Counted from the first letter of the stretch, positions 40,193 to 50,660 are shown. The stretch is 64,000 nt of DNA from Streptantibioticus silvisoli (GCF_027947535.2 NZ_JAAGKO020000020.1:62001-126000), one strand, 5' to 3'. A program made the numbers and translations. The notes: generated from the sequence alone by a model not told the origin.

Positions 40193-41392
40193 TCAGCCGT
40201 GCACCAAGAGGGCGCCGACGCTCGCGGACAGCGCGGCCAGCGCGGTGAGGGCGCTGGTCGCCAGGAACCGGCCCCACCCGAACGAGACGCCGGCGATGCG
40301 GCACCGCTCGGCCCACAGCATCGTCGCGAGGGACGCCCACGGGACGACCAGCGGACCCACGTTGGTGCCGATCAGCAACCCGATCAGCTGTTCGTGGTTG
40401 CCGACCGGAATGACCGCCTCACCGGCGACGTAACTCGGCAGGTTGTTCAGGGCGTTGGAGGACGCCGCGCCGACCGCGGCCGCGCGCACCACACCGGACG
40501 CACCGCCGTCGCCGCCGATGAGCCGTGCCATGAGATGCGACAGCCCGTGCCGGTCGGCGGTGTCCACGACCAGGAAGAGACCGGTCACGAAGACGAGCAG
40601 CCGCCACGGCAGGAGGCTCCACGTCAGCTGCCGACGGTCGCGGACGGCCACGGCAACGGCGAGCACGGCTGCGGTCGTCACCGACGCGACGGCGATACTG
40701 ATCCCGATGACGATGCAGCCGACGAACCCGAGCACACAGACCGCCGCGGTCCAGAACAGCCGCCGGTCGTGCGGTTCGTGTCGCGGCGGAACCTCGTACG
40801 TCGCGGGGTTGCGCCGCCAGTAGAAGACCCACAGACAGGCGCCGACGGCGATGAGCACCGCCAGTTGCGGCAGCGCCATCCGGGCGGCGAAGGCAGTGGG
40901 CTGCAAACCGATCCGGTTGGCGGCCAGCAGATTGGTCAGGTTGGACACCGGCAGCAGCAGGCTGGCCGTATTGGCCAGCCACACCGCGGTCATGGCCAGA
41001 GGAAGCACGGGCACGCTCGCGCGCCGGGCGGTCGCGATCAGGACAGGCGTGAGCAGTACTGCGGTGGTGTCCAGATTGAGGAACATCGTCGTGAGCGCCG
41101 CGAAGCAGACCGCCAACAGGAACAGCGCGACGTTGCGGCCCCGGCCGAGGGCGGTGACCAGGATGGCGACCACGTCGAACAGTTCGGCCTTGGCGGCGAG
41201 TTCGGCCAGAACGATGACGGAGCCGAGGAAGATGAGCAACGGAAGGATGCGGGACACGGTCGCCCGCGCGTCCGAGGCCGGAAGCAGACCACTGGCCACG
41301 GCCGACACACCGCAGATCAGCAGGCCGACGGCAATCCAATCCATCGGATCAAAACGCCGACCCGGCTGCGCTGGGGCGGTTTCATCCAACAT
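40193..41392 (-). CDS. ArsB/SLC13-like membrane permease
   Basis: 399 residues, almost entirely hydrophobic, with roughly 10-11 membrane segments. It has the ArsB/NhaD/SLC13 pattern: LLIFLGSVIVLAELAAKA early, an FLNLDTTAVLLTPVLIATA re-entrant region, NTASLLLPVSNLTNLL, and in the second half ASSNALNNLPSYV, which repeats the Asn-rich motif of the inverted duplication. Relatives export arsenite or move dicarboxylates, sulfate or sodium ions. No arsR or arsC is nearby. It heads the six-gene run and is separated from the 2H gene by 21 nt, so it may be co-transcribed with the immune genes; it could equally be an unrelated host gene whose promoter serves them. Confidence 0.75.
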   Translation of the reverse strand: MLDETAPAQPGRRFDPMDWIAVGLLICGVSAVASGLLPASDARATVSRILPLLIFLGSVIVLAELAAKAELFDVVAILVTALGRGRNVALFLLAVCFAALTTMFLNLDTTAVLLTPVLIATARRASVPVLPLAMTAVWLANTASLLLPVSNLTNLLAANRIGLQPTAFAARMALPQLAVLIAVGACLWVFYWRRNPATYEVPPRHEPHDRRLFWTAAVCVLGFVGCIVIGISIAVASVTTAAVLAVAVAVRDRRQLTWSLLPWRLLVFVTGLFLVVDTADRHGLSHLMARLIGGDGGASGVVRAAAVGAASSNALNNLPSYVAGEAVIPVGNHEQLIGLLIGTNVGPLVVPWASLATMLWAERCRIAGVSFGWGRFLATSALTALAALSASVGALLVHG

Positions 41393-42531
41393 TCCGACCT
41401 CCGGAGCGATTCGTCACGACTGGTCGCGCTTCGTTACTGCGGCAATCGGAGCATAGTCGCCAATGGGGCGTATTAAACCACCCGCAGGGTGGTACAAGGC
41501 GGCCGCCCCTGATCCCGCCTATCTTGCACATAATCCTTTTTCGTGTCACCTGCACGGCGAGAAAGCTGGCAGGAAACCGATGCGAACTGCTCGCGCGCTC
41601 CCCTGCAACGGCGAAAAGCAGTTGCACCGCCGATCCGGACCGGACGACGAAAGCACCACGGCGGCGCGTCCACCGCCGGGAGGCGCCGCCGCACCGGCGT
41701 GCGCCGGGCGTACTCGGGCCCCGGCGGCGCCACGGCACGCCCGCCCGTATCGCCGCGGGCTTCGGGATGTCCGTCGGCGGCGCCCGCCCCCGGCGCCACC
41801 GTACAGTCGCCACCGGCCCGGACTGAAGGATCGGCGGCTGTCGCCCGCGCCACCGGGCCGCGCCCGCGATCCGACGGCCGCCCGCACCCACCGGGGCCTT
41901 GGGATGCGCAACCGCCAGGGCATCCCGTTCCTCGCTGGCACGGCCCGTACCGGTGCCGACGACCGGGTCACCACCAGATGCACACGCCCGCCGGGGGAAT
42001 TGGAAAACCGGGCCCTGTCCGTGGTCCGGGCACCCTCGAATGCGGCAAGCCACCATTGAATTCCCGGCAGACCTCCCACAGATCCCGCATCAAATCCCCC
42101 CGCATGGCGTCATCGCCAATGCCGTCCTCACCCTGGAGAGGCAATGCTGAAAACGCTCAATGCACCGACAAGCTTCTACCGTCAAATCAGCTGATTGCTA
42201 TTCGACGTCATCCTTTCGATCTCGTCACAGACCGGAGCCGAATACCGGCTCGGACGGCAGCAGTTGCTACGCGATGTCGTGGTACAGCCGCCCACAGGCT
42301 GCTCTGAAGAAAGGACCGCGCCGCCTCCGTGGCGCGCACGACCCGGCCCCGTCGCCCGAGGCGGGACGCCGCCCCTCCCCACCGCACCCCCGCGGCAGCG
42401 CCCCCGCGCCCTGCGCCCCAGGGTGGCGTCGTTCAGCCGCTCTGACCGACTTGCTGGCGACTCATCTGGGTGGAGTGGCTGTGGCGTCCGCGGATCGGGC
42501 CGGAACGAAGGCAGGCACGGCTTCCGGGTGA
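41393..42531. other. Gap without a supported gene
   Basis: Open frames exist on both strands but none has a ribosome binding site with consistent codon bias or a family motif. The first 200 nt should hold the promoter of the permease/2H/NLR-like operon. The right part grades into the truncated RHS gene and may be a recombination junction. Confidence 0.5.
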
Positions 42532-45439
42532 TCATGGGGTCGGCCGCTCCGGCGTGGTTCCATACCTACCCGGTCGAGGAGGTGGACGTCACCGACAACT
42601 CCACCACCCAGTCCGCCGCCCAGGTCACCACGTACACCTACCAGGGGCCGGCCTGGCACTACGACGACGACTTCACCAACCTCCAGAAGGACCGCACCTG
42701 GAGCCAGTTCCGCGGCTATGCCAAGGTCATCACCCGCACCGGTGCCGCCCCGGACCCGATCACCGAGTCCGAGACCGACTACCTGCAGGGCATGGACGGC
42801 GACGCCGAGGCCGGCAGCAGCACCACCAGGTCCGTCAGCGTCCAGGACGCGACGGGCGACACCCTCACCGATGACAACGCCCTGTCCGGCTACGCCTACC
42901 AGACGATCACCTACGACCACGACGGCGGCACACCGCAGGCCGAGACCGTCAACCACCCCTGGCTGTCGGCCACCACGGCCACCCAGGCCGCGCCCACGCC
43001 GGCGGAGGTCCCACCCCTGCCCGCGCTGACCGCGCGGATGACCGACACCGACCGTACCGATAACCGCCAGCTCACCTCACGACCACCTCGGCGTACGACG
43101 ACGACAGCGACCTCACCAGCACCACCGACCAGAACGGCCAGGTCGTCAGCCACACCTACGACGACCTCGGCCGCAAGCTGACCGAGTACAAGGGGAGCGT
43201 CACCGGCGGCGCCGAGATCGCCTCCTGGGGGTACGACCAGGTATCCGGTGCCAAGGGCTACCCCACGAAGGCCTCCACCTTCGACCCGGCGACCGGTGCC
43301 GAGACCTACCGCAGCACGATCAGCGGTTACAGCACGGACTACCAGCCCACCAACACGACGGTCCTCATACCGTCCGGCACCTACGCCAACGCCTCCGACA
43401 TCACCTACAGCACCGCCAACACCTACACGCCGGTGCTGGACCAGCTGCTGACGTCCAGCATCACCACCACAGGCACCGGCGCCCTCATGCCGGACGAGAC
43501 CCTCACCTACGGCTACGACACGCAAGGGCTGCCCTCCACACTCGGCGGCACCGACACCTACGCCGCCCTGATCGAGTACACCCCGCTCGGACAGACCGAG
43601 CGCGCCACCATGGGCGACGTACCCCACCAGGTGGTCGCCACCGACAGCTGGGAGCCGGCCACCGGACGGCTGCTCAACTACAGCCTCGACAAGGAGGACG
43701 GCACCACCGCGGTCGACTCCGTCGACTACACCTACGACCAGTCCGGCCGGCTGACCTCGACCGACGACACACAGGACACGGGCGGAACCTCGGCCACCGA
43801 CCTCCAGTGCTACCGCTACGACTACCTCAGCCGCCTCACCGACGCCTGGACGGACAAGGGCGGCACCACCACGCAGCCGGCGCCCTCCGTCAGCGGCCTC
43901 GGCACCTGCACGAACTCCGCCCCCGACCCGTCGAACATCAACGGCGCCGGCCCGCAACCGTACTGGCAGTCCTACGGCTACGACCTGACCGGCAACCGCC
44001 TGTCGAAGACCGACAACAGCCTCATGCCAGGCGTCACGCCCAACGTGGAGACCGACGAGGTCTACGACACCACCGGCCACACCCACGCCGTCCACACCGT
44101 CACCACCGGCGACACCACCCAGACCTACACCTACGACGGCGACGGCAATCCGAAGTCCGTCACCGCCGACCAGAACGGAACCGACCAGCCCGCCCAGGAC
44201 CAGATGCTGACCTGGACGGCAACCGGACAGCTGAGCACTCTGGCCGTCGGCTCCCGGACCACGGGCTACGGCTACGACCCGGACGGCAACCTGGTCGCCC
44301 GCACCGGTGACGGCACCACCACGCTGCTCCTCGGCGGCGACCAGATCACCCTGGATTCCACCGGGACGGCGACCTCGGCCGTCCGCACCTACAGCCTGCC
44401 GGGCGCGCCCACCGTGCTGCGATCGGCCTACGCAGGCCAGAGCGGCACCACGCTCGACTACCAGTCCGCCGACCCGCACGGCACCGCCACCACCGACATC
44501 TCCGCCGATGACCTCACCGTCACCCACCGCGAGTACACCCCCTTCGGCGAGACCCGCGGCGGCACCCCTGCCGTCTGGCCCGGCGACGAGGGCTTCATCG
44601 GCGGCACGGTGGACGACACGACGGGCCTGACGAACCTCGGCGCCCGCGAGTACGACCCGGCCCTCGGCAGGCTCCTCAACCCGGACCCCCTGATGGACCC
44701 GGCGGACCCCCAGCAGTGGAACGGATACGCGTACAGCGACGACGACCCGATCAACGCGTCGGACCCGACCGGCAAAATGGTCTACGACGGCGGAGCGACC
44801 GGGTCGGTCGCCGCAGTGGAGACGACCGACGCCCAAGCGGCGCGCAACGCCAGGACGTGGCATCACGAGGTGGCACACTACAAGTCCCTCGGCTACACCT
44901 ACAGCTACGCCACCGGGTCGTTCTACAACGACGGTTCGGAGTGCTATGGAATGCGCGCCTGTGTGCAGAGGCCGGTCGTCAAGGCAATAGTCCGCAAACG
45001 CGTCGACGAGAGTTCCACGAACTACGAGCAGTCCTTCGGCGGGGAAGCGAACTCGTTTGCCGCCCGACAAGCGAAGGACGGCAGCTCCTACGTCGATCAG
45101 CATCTCAATACCGGAATCTCCTATTGCATGGTGCTGTGCGAGGGCACCACGTATGCGCAGCACGCGATATGGCAGTCCGTCGGCGGGATCGGCTTTGGCG
45201 GGTTCGGGAGGTTCGCGGGCTGGACATCGGTCTCTCCGCAGCGGCAGGCCGCGACCTCTTACAATGCTTGTGCCGCCCTGGGGCTGGGCCTCTGTGTGAC
45301 GGGAGGGGAAGTCGGGCACTCCGGAGAGATGCGCCCCAAATTCTGGTTCGGAATTTCCCTCGCACCGGGACTTGGGGCATCTGTCGGGATAAACTACAGC
45401 CACCAGATCATCCCCTACTCCAAGAGCTGGGGCTACTGA
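42532..45439 (+). pseudogene. RHS-repeat toxin gene, 5'-truncated and frameshifted, with distinct C-terminal toxin tip
   Basis: The first part, in one frame, has TYTYQGPAWHYDDDF and SQFRGYAKVIT, which in intact actinomycete RHS proteins lies far inside a chain of about 2000 residues, so the secretion and shell N terminus is missing. Between 43064 and 43085 the coding shifts frame (TAA at 43061 in the downstream frame). It then continues to 45439 with YD repeats (HTYDDLGRKLTEYKG, YGYDPDGNLVARTGDG) and the core end LGRLLNPDPLMDPADPQQWN. The last 220 residues after DPTGKM are the variable tip; they contain WHHEVAHYKSLGY (an HExxH-like stretch), several Cys, and a Gly-rich end, and match no toxin I know. 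Without its N terminus it may be a silent cassette that recombines with an intact rhs elsewhere. Confidence 0.75.
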
Positions 45440-45473
45440 TGGCCGCTGGCGAATGATGCTCCGATACCGTCAT

Positions 45474-45520
45474 GGTCCGTGGATCCCGCAGCGACGCTGT
45501 CGCTGCGGGATCCACGGACC
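45474..45520 (+). terminator. 22-bp perfect hairpin after the RHS gene
   Basis: Arms at 45474-45495 and 45499-45520 are perfect reverse complements with a 3-nt loop (GCT). There is no T-run, as is usual in actinomycetes. It separates the toxin tip from the small membrane-protein gene and would stop or attenuate read-through from either direction. Confidence 0.75.
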
Positions 45521-45582
45521 GGAACGCTCCGCCTGCATGCCGGTAGGATCATTAATTGACTTGTCACTGCCGAGGGGGCCAG

Positions 45583-45837
45583 ATGAGCACTTTTGATGTT
45601 GCAGCTCAGATTATTTCCGCCTTTTTGCTGATTTCCGTCGGCTGCATCGCCCGTGTCACCGCGGACCGGTACAACGCTTTCCTGGAGCGCATGACCGGCG
45701 GAATAACGCGGGGCCGAGCGAGCCGGATCGCGGGATCGCAGCGCCAGAAGAATCTGATCGCCGTGGTCGTACCGGTCGTCTTCATCACGCTCGGAGTCGT
45801 CGTTCTCGTCGAGTTGATCGTTTCGCTCGCACGGTGA
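45583..45837 (+). CDS. Small two-TM protein, candidate immunity protein for the RHS tip
   Basis: 84 residues from an ATG with GAGGGGG 5 nt upstream. Two hydrophobic helices, IISAFLLISVGCIARV near the N terminus and LIAVVVPVVFITLGVVVLVE near the C terminus, flank a basic cytosolic or external loop (RMTGGITRGRASRIAG). I recognise no family. Small proteins directly after an RHS toxin tip are usually its immunity protein, and a membrane one would fit a tip that acts at the membrane or in the envelope. A hairpin between the two genes would allow it to be expressed separately. Confidence 0.6.
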   Translation: MSTFDVAAQIISAFLLISVGCIARVTADRYNAFLERMTGGITRGRASRIAGSQRQKNLIAVVVPVVFITLGVVVLVELIVSLAR

Positions 45838-45966
45838 CCGTGCCTGCGGAGGACGTCAGAACGTGGTCCGCGAACACGCTGGTCGGCCTCGGGCCGATCC
45901 GTACCGCCCGCCCGAGCGGCGCCCCGTTCCTTCGCATACAGGGACAATGGTCCTGCGCCGGGAACG

Positions 45967-46496
45967 TTGTTGGACACTACTCGCGGTGCAGTGGACGACG
46001 CTCTGGGGTCGATCACGGACGGCGCGATGGGAACCAAGAACGGCGCGGTCGCGTTCCTCGGCTCCTTCCCAGGAAGAGCTCAGGTTTTCTCGGTCGACAG
46101 ACTCCGCCTTGCTACCACCTGTCCAACATCTGCGACTGCATGGAAGGCCAGAACGGCGACGGCGTCGTCACCTTTCGCGCCGACCATTCGCTCCTCTCCG
46201 ACCGTCCGCGGATCAAAAGTGCCCTCATCAGCGGCTGCCCCACGGGCCGTACCGTCGAAACAATGGGCTTCTTCGCGAAATCCGAGGTGTCCGACGCGGC
46301 GCGCACGGGGTCAACGGTCGGGCTGGCCTTCTCACGCTTGGCCGGACCCGACTGCGTCACCGTCAACGTCGATGCTCGTCGTGACGCAGGCCGGGTCATC
46401 CTGTGCGTCATCGACGACCCCGACCCCCATGTCTGTGGGAGTGCGCTTCCGCCGTACGGGGGCTGTGGCAGGGTAGAACCGGAGTTGCGCAGGTGA
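45967..46496 (+). pseudogene. Probable decayed gene of unknown family
   Basis: A frame starting LDTTRGAVDDALGSITDGAM seems to pass, near 46110, into another frame with YHLSNICDCMEGQNGDGVV and RTVETMGFFAKSEVSDAART that ends at 46496. Codon use in the second part is good for this genome, while the first 130 nt look weaker. I cannot assign a function; one frameshift would join the parts. Confidence 0.3.
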
Positions 46497-47614
46497 GCCG
46501 GGTCCCGGGATCCGACAGGGCGACACCCGGCCCGGCGGTGAGGGAGGCGGGCTCCCGAGTTTCTCCACGGTCTCCGGTCCGTCCGGCGAGCGGAGTTCTC
46601 CGCGCCCGTCGCCTCAGGCTCCTCGTACGCGCTCGGCTGTGAGTACGTCGCCCGGTACGCCGGCGGGAGTGTGCTGGGCGAGGTCGGAGGTGATCAGTTG
46701 TCACGAGCGTTGGCTGTCCGCCAACAGTGACGCGTGGGCGGAGGACCGGAAGCCATGACCGCTCGGTCGATGCCGCGAGCGGCGTGCGGGTTCGACGTCC
46801 GCTCACTCGCGATCGCGCTGTGGTCCTCCCTGCGCGAACTGGGCCGCGCGCACGTTGTCGGCCGCACTTCATCACGGCTGGCTGGCGAAGTCCACCTCAT
46901 GCACCTTCGGGGTGCCACCTCCGGCTGGGGCAACGGACATCACGCACAACGAGCTGGCGGATTGTTCGGACAGGGATCTCTACCTGCGATGCCTCCTCGG
47001 CAAGCGCGCGGTGCACGACTTCACCGGGCGAGTCGCAGCACGAAGACCGCAACTCAAGTCTGACGGCGACCCGTTCACCGAAAACGACGAGTCCGCGGGC
47101 AAGTTGGGAGCATCCCCAGGACGCGCGGGCTCGTCGGCGTCAGCGTATCTGCGACGCCTTTGACGTCGGCCGCGATCGACCTCTGCTTCATGTCGGACGG
47201 ATCGCACGACGTCGTCCACGTCACGCCCGGACCCGCGCAACGCGACCAATAGCGGCCGGAGTTCCTGGCAACCGAGCGGTTCCGGGCGGCTAGGACCCGG
47301 GGGTCTTCTGCGGCGGAATACTCCGGCACATGAGGGCGGCATCGGCGAGTGGTCACGAGCACCTGGGCACGGACCAGGAGCGCGGCGGACGCACGTCGCT
47401 ATGCCATCGCCGGCACCGTCCGCCGCCCCAACGCGTAGGCGTAGTGTTCAAGTTCCGCGGCCCGCTGTATGGGCAGGGCCGGCTCTGGCGCCTGGCGTCT
47501 GGCATCTGGCATCTGGCGGACCACTGCCGCTGCGCGCCCAGCGGCGGAAGGGAACCCGTCCTGCCTCCCCCGGCGCCCGACCGGCACGACATCGGTGAAA
47601 GATCCCCCCGCTCA
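46497..47614. other. Decayed, gene-poor stretch
   Basis: Short plus-strand fragments (THNELADCSDRDLYLRCLLG near 46945; IDLCFMSDGSHDVVHV near 47175) look coding but lie in different frames with stops between them, as in a broken gene. A short tandem run of CTGGCATC-like units sits near 47490-47515. No intact gene, RNA or insertion-sequence end is visible. Confidence 0.4.
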
Positions 47615-49630
47615 TCACCGCCCGCGGCGCAAGGCGTTGATGAAGTCAGCGCCGTTCGGGGTGCCGAGGCCGGTCATGGTGTCGTAGCCCTTGGCGGTCA
47701 CCTGCTGGGTGTCGGGGTGCTTCTGGGCATCGAAGACATCAACGCCCACGCTGGTGAAGGTGTCGTCGGGTGCGACGTACGCGGCTCGGTTCTGCTGCGG
47801 GGCGGACGTGCTGATCGGCAGGGCGTCGTGGAACGCCCGAGTGCGGGCCAGGCGGTAGAGCAGCGGGTTGATGAAGCCGTAGGGCGACGTGCGGCCCTGC
47901 TGGGCATCGGCGACCAGGCCCGCGACCAGCGGGGTGGACAGGCTGGTGCCGGCGCTCGACACGGTGCGGTAGCGTCCGGACTTCCCGGGGCCGTCGGTGG
48001 CGGTGTAGCCGGTCAGCATGCCGGTGTCGGGGTCGGCGGCGGCGGCGATGTCGGGCACGGTCCGGCCGAGCACCGTCTTCTGCGCCACCCGGACCCGCGC
48101 CATCGACGCCGGGACGACGCCCTTCTGGTACGACGGTTGCCGGTAGACGTCGCTGACGCCCCCGCCGCCCCCGCTGACGCCGAGGTCGGTCCACTTGCCG
48201 CTGCTCAGCGAGCCGAAGTCGTCGGACCAGCCGGTCTCGAACACCCGGTTGCCCGCGGCCCCGACACCGAGGGTCGTACCGCCGACCGCCACCGCGTACG
48301 GGTCGGAGTCGGTGACGGTCAGGCCGGGGGTGTCGCCGGAGGCGAAGTACATGCCGACGCCCTCGGCCGCGGCCCGCACGTCGATGGCGTGCACGGTCTG
48401 CGGCGAGACCTCGCCCAGCGGGATCTGCCACGAGTTCGACACGATGGAGGCCAGGGGGTGGTGGCCGTCCCCGGCCAGGACGGCCGAAGCCGCGTCCAGC
48501 AGCGCCTGGTCCTCGTCGCAGCCGGTGCCCACCACCATCACCTGGTCCGCGCCCGGCGCCATCGCGTAGACGGCCTCGGAGTCCATCTCCGCCTCGACGT
48601 CGACGCGAGGCGACTGCGCCGCACGGTCCGCCGCCGAAGGCGCTTGGCAGGCGTTCCCGGCCTGGACCTGCCGGAACTGGGACTGCTTCGGCAACGGCAA
48701 GTGGTTGCTCCGGGCGTACGCCGTCAGCGTCCGGAACATCGCGGTCGGCGGCTCGTCCTCGGTCAGCGCCACCGTCTGGCCCCCGCCGGTGTCCCGCGAC
48801 GTCGCCCCGTAGCCGGCGCGCAGCTGCGCGGCGGAGTACCCGCACACCGGCAGCGAGGCCCGGGCAAGCCCCTGGTAGGCGGGGTGCAGGGCATGCGCGT
48901 GCTGCGCCCAGTACCGGGAGCAGGTCGCCGCCTTCGCCGCCGCGTGGCTCGGCGGGGCCGACGCGGCCGTGCTCCGCGACGCGGCGGGCGCATCGCTCAG
49001 GCCCGTCACGCCCAGCACGTCGGAGGCCAGTGAGGCGGGCACCGACACCTCGCGGTCGTTCGACGTGAACACCGACGACCGGCCCTCGGCCCCGCTCGCG
49101 GCATCGACGGCCCGATACCGGCCGATCCGCACCTGGAAGGCCGACTCGACCGCTGGGACAGGCCCGGTCGCCGACACGCGGTCGCGGTCACCGTCGACCT
49201 GAACTCCCGTCAGCCCTACGCCCGTGAGCCACGCGGCCACCGCCCCGGCCTGCGCGGCGGAGGGGCCGAACCTGGCCGTGTAGGCGTCCGGGCTCAGGTA
49301 GTGGTGGAACCGGGGACTGCCCGGCGTGGCCACCGCGTCCGCGAACGCGGCGGCGCGCGCCGCGTCCGGCTTGAGCCACACCTGGACCGTCAGTCGCTGC
49401 GACGCGGACGCGGCCCCCACCCGCACGGCGCTGCCCACCGTCGCGGGGACCGATCCGGGCACCGCGACGACCGACGCCGCCCGCGCGGAACCCGGCGCTC
49501 CCGCGACCCCGCCGGCAGCCACCGCCACCGCCGCACAGACCGTCATCGCGAGCCCCGCGTGGAAAAACCCTCCCATGACCCGCCCGTCCGCCTGCCTGCG
49601 CAACGGCCCCTGCGACCGCGCTCCCACCAC
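47615..49630 (-). CDS. Secreted S53 (sedolisin/kumamolisin) serine-carboxyl peptidase
   Basis: 671 residues from the GTG at 49630; the ATG at 49576 (18 residues shorter) is as likely and would begin directly at the signal peptide MGGFFHAGLAMTVCAAVAVA. A pro-region (PRFHHYLSPDAYTARFGPS, SAFQVRIGRYRA) precedes the mature enzyme. Catalytic motifs are the Glu-x3-Asp pair in DVEAEMDSEAV, an oxyanion Asp in the central region, and the nucleophile in SSAGTSLSTPLVAG. The C-terminal calcium site is suggested by DTMTGLGTPNGADF. S53 enzymes are acid-active secreted endopeptidases that remove their own pro-domain. It stands alone and seems unrelated to the toxin loci around it. Confidence 0.88.
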   Translation of the reverse strand: MVGARSQGPLRRQADGRVMGGFFHAGLAMTVCAAVAVAAGGVAGAPGSARAASVVAVPGSVPATVGSAVRVGAASASQRLTVQVWLKPDAARAAAFADAVATPGSPRFHHYLSPDAYTARFGPSAAQAGAVAAWLTGVGLTGVQVDGDRDRVSATGPVPAVESAFQVRIGRYRAVDAASGAEGRSSVFTSNDREVSVPASLASDVLGVTGLSDAPAASRSTAASAPPSHAAAKAATCSRYWAQHAHALHPAYQGLARASLPVCGYSAAQLRAGYGATSRDTGGGQTVALTEDEPPTAMFRTLTAYARSNHLPLPKQSQFRQVQAGNACQAPSAADRAAQSPRVDVEAEMDSEAVYAMAPGADQVMVVGTGCDEDQALLDAASAVLAGDGHHPLASIVSNSWQIPLGEVSPQTVHAIDVRAAAEGVGMYFASGDTPGLTVTDSDPYAVAVGGTTLGVGAAGNRVFETGWSDDFGSLSSGKWTDLGVSGGGGGVSDVYRQPSYQKGVVPASMARVRVAQKTVLGRTVPDIAAAADPDTGMLTGYTATDGPGKSGRYRTVSSAGTSLSTPLVAGLVADAQQGRTSPYGFINPLLYRLARTRAFHDALPISTSAPQQNRAAYVAPDDTFTSVGVDVFDAQKHPDTQQVTAKGYDTMTGLGTPNGADFINALRRGR

Positions 49631-49797
49631 GTATCACGCCGTCCGCGCACCCTCCGGTTGCGCCCGGACGCACACCCCACCCGTTCGGCGGAGCGCGTGG
49701 GCCGTGGTCAAGTTCCGAAGGGCTGGTTGAACCAGGCATCGAAGACATCACGGGTCTGCTACTTGACCATTCCGCGATCGCCTTCGACGCCATCGGA

Positions 49798-50130
49798 TCA
49801 AGCAGGAAATCCGTAGAACCTGGCAGTCTCCAAAACAGCCTCACAGAACGCCGCAGGTGGCAAGTAATGATGCTCCAGAACGTAGTGCAAGATCAGCGAA
49901 GGGGAAGCGAAGGCCTGTCCATCTTTTTGTTCGACGTGAATTTCCGCCATACCGAGAATATCACGATCATCCGGTTCCTCATTTCCGCGAAATGCGGGAG
50001 AGAAACGGTGAGGCCCCTGACCGCTGTACGTGGAGCCATCACCTCGTAGGGATTCACAACGAGGCCCTGTTCGCGTGCGAGTCCGGCCCCGTCGAAAGAT
50101 TGGGCGTCGTCCGCTCAGTAGAAGACGCAC
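49798..50130 (-). pseudogene. Short fragment resembling the end of a conserved actinomycete protein
   Basis: Only the last 55 residues look like real protein (GMAEIHVEQKDGQAFASPSL, then HYVLEHHYLPPAAFCEAVLE). This pattern of an Ile/His strand followed by a Tyr-rich helix occurs in small conserved proteins of Streptomyces that often accompany RHS toxins. Upstream codons are random in character. Probably a truncated remnant. The rest of the gap 49631-50240 shows nothing I can name. Confidence 0.3.
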
Positions 50131-50240
50131 CAGGTACCGGAAGGGACGTCGATTGCAGGGGTGTCACCGATACCCCACGTAGCGGGCCCGGCGATGACAC
50201 GTTGCCGTCGGCACGTCCGCCGGGCCGGCCCTACAAGTGG

Positions 50241-50660
50241 TCAAGATCCGCCGGACGGTGGCTGATGCGTTGACGGGGCGCGGTCCGGTGCGGTCAACCG
50301 CCGGAGGATCTCGTCGTCGGCGTTGGAGCCCGGAGCCTGGAGCGGCAAGGCGTCACCGCTGTCCAAACCCTTGAAGGTCTCCATTTGGTGGAGGTCCTCG
50401 GCGCTGAAGCCGCCCCTGCTCAACCTGACGGCTTCGGCGATGACGTCGATCTCGTCGCGGATCCGCGCCATGTCGTCGTTGAGCCGGCGTTGCAGTGCCT
50501 TGTAGGCGGCGGCGGCCGGCCCGTGCCAGCCGTCCCCGATCGACTCCACCATGGAGTTCAGCCGTCCGACCTGCTTGTCGAGGTGGTCACGCATGCCGTG
50601 CAGCGCGGCGGCGAGGTCCGCGAGGTCGCCCTCGGACACGACCAGGTTCTGGTCGGCCAC
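50241..50660 (-). CDS. WXG100-like (ESAT-6 family) protein
   Basis: 139 residues from a GTG preceded by GGGGGAGG. The first 95 residues form two helices with the Trp-x-Gly turn (GDGWHGPAAAAYKALQRRL), the hallmark of WXG100 proteins exported by type VII (ESX) secretion. A 40-residue Pro/Asp-rich tail follows. It is divergent from a second WXG100 gene and a toxin gene, so it probably acts as a secretion partner or chaperone. No ESX machinery gene is in the window. Confidence 0.75.
   Translation of the reverse strand: MADQNLVVSEGDLADLAAALHGMRDHLDKQVGRLNSMVESIGDGWHGPAAAAYKALQRRLNDDMARIRDEIDVIAEAVRLSRGGFSAEDLHQMETFKGLDSGDALPLQAPGSNADDEILRRLTAPDRAPSTHQPPSGGS

Noticed and set aside
42911-45403. Minus-strand open frame of 830 codons opposite the RHS gene
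   Set aside because: The plus strand has unmistakable YD repeats; the opposite frame is a low-complexity Val/Gly/Arg sequence.
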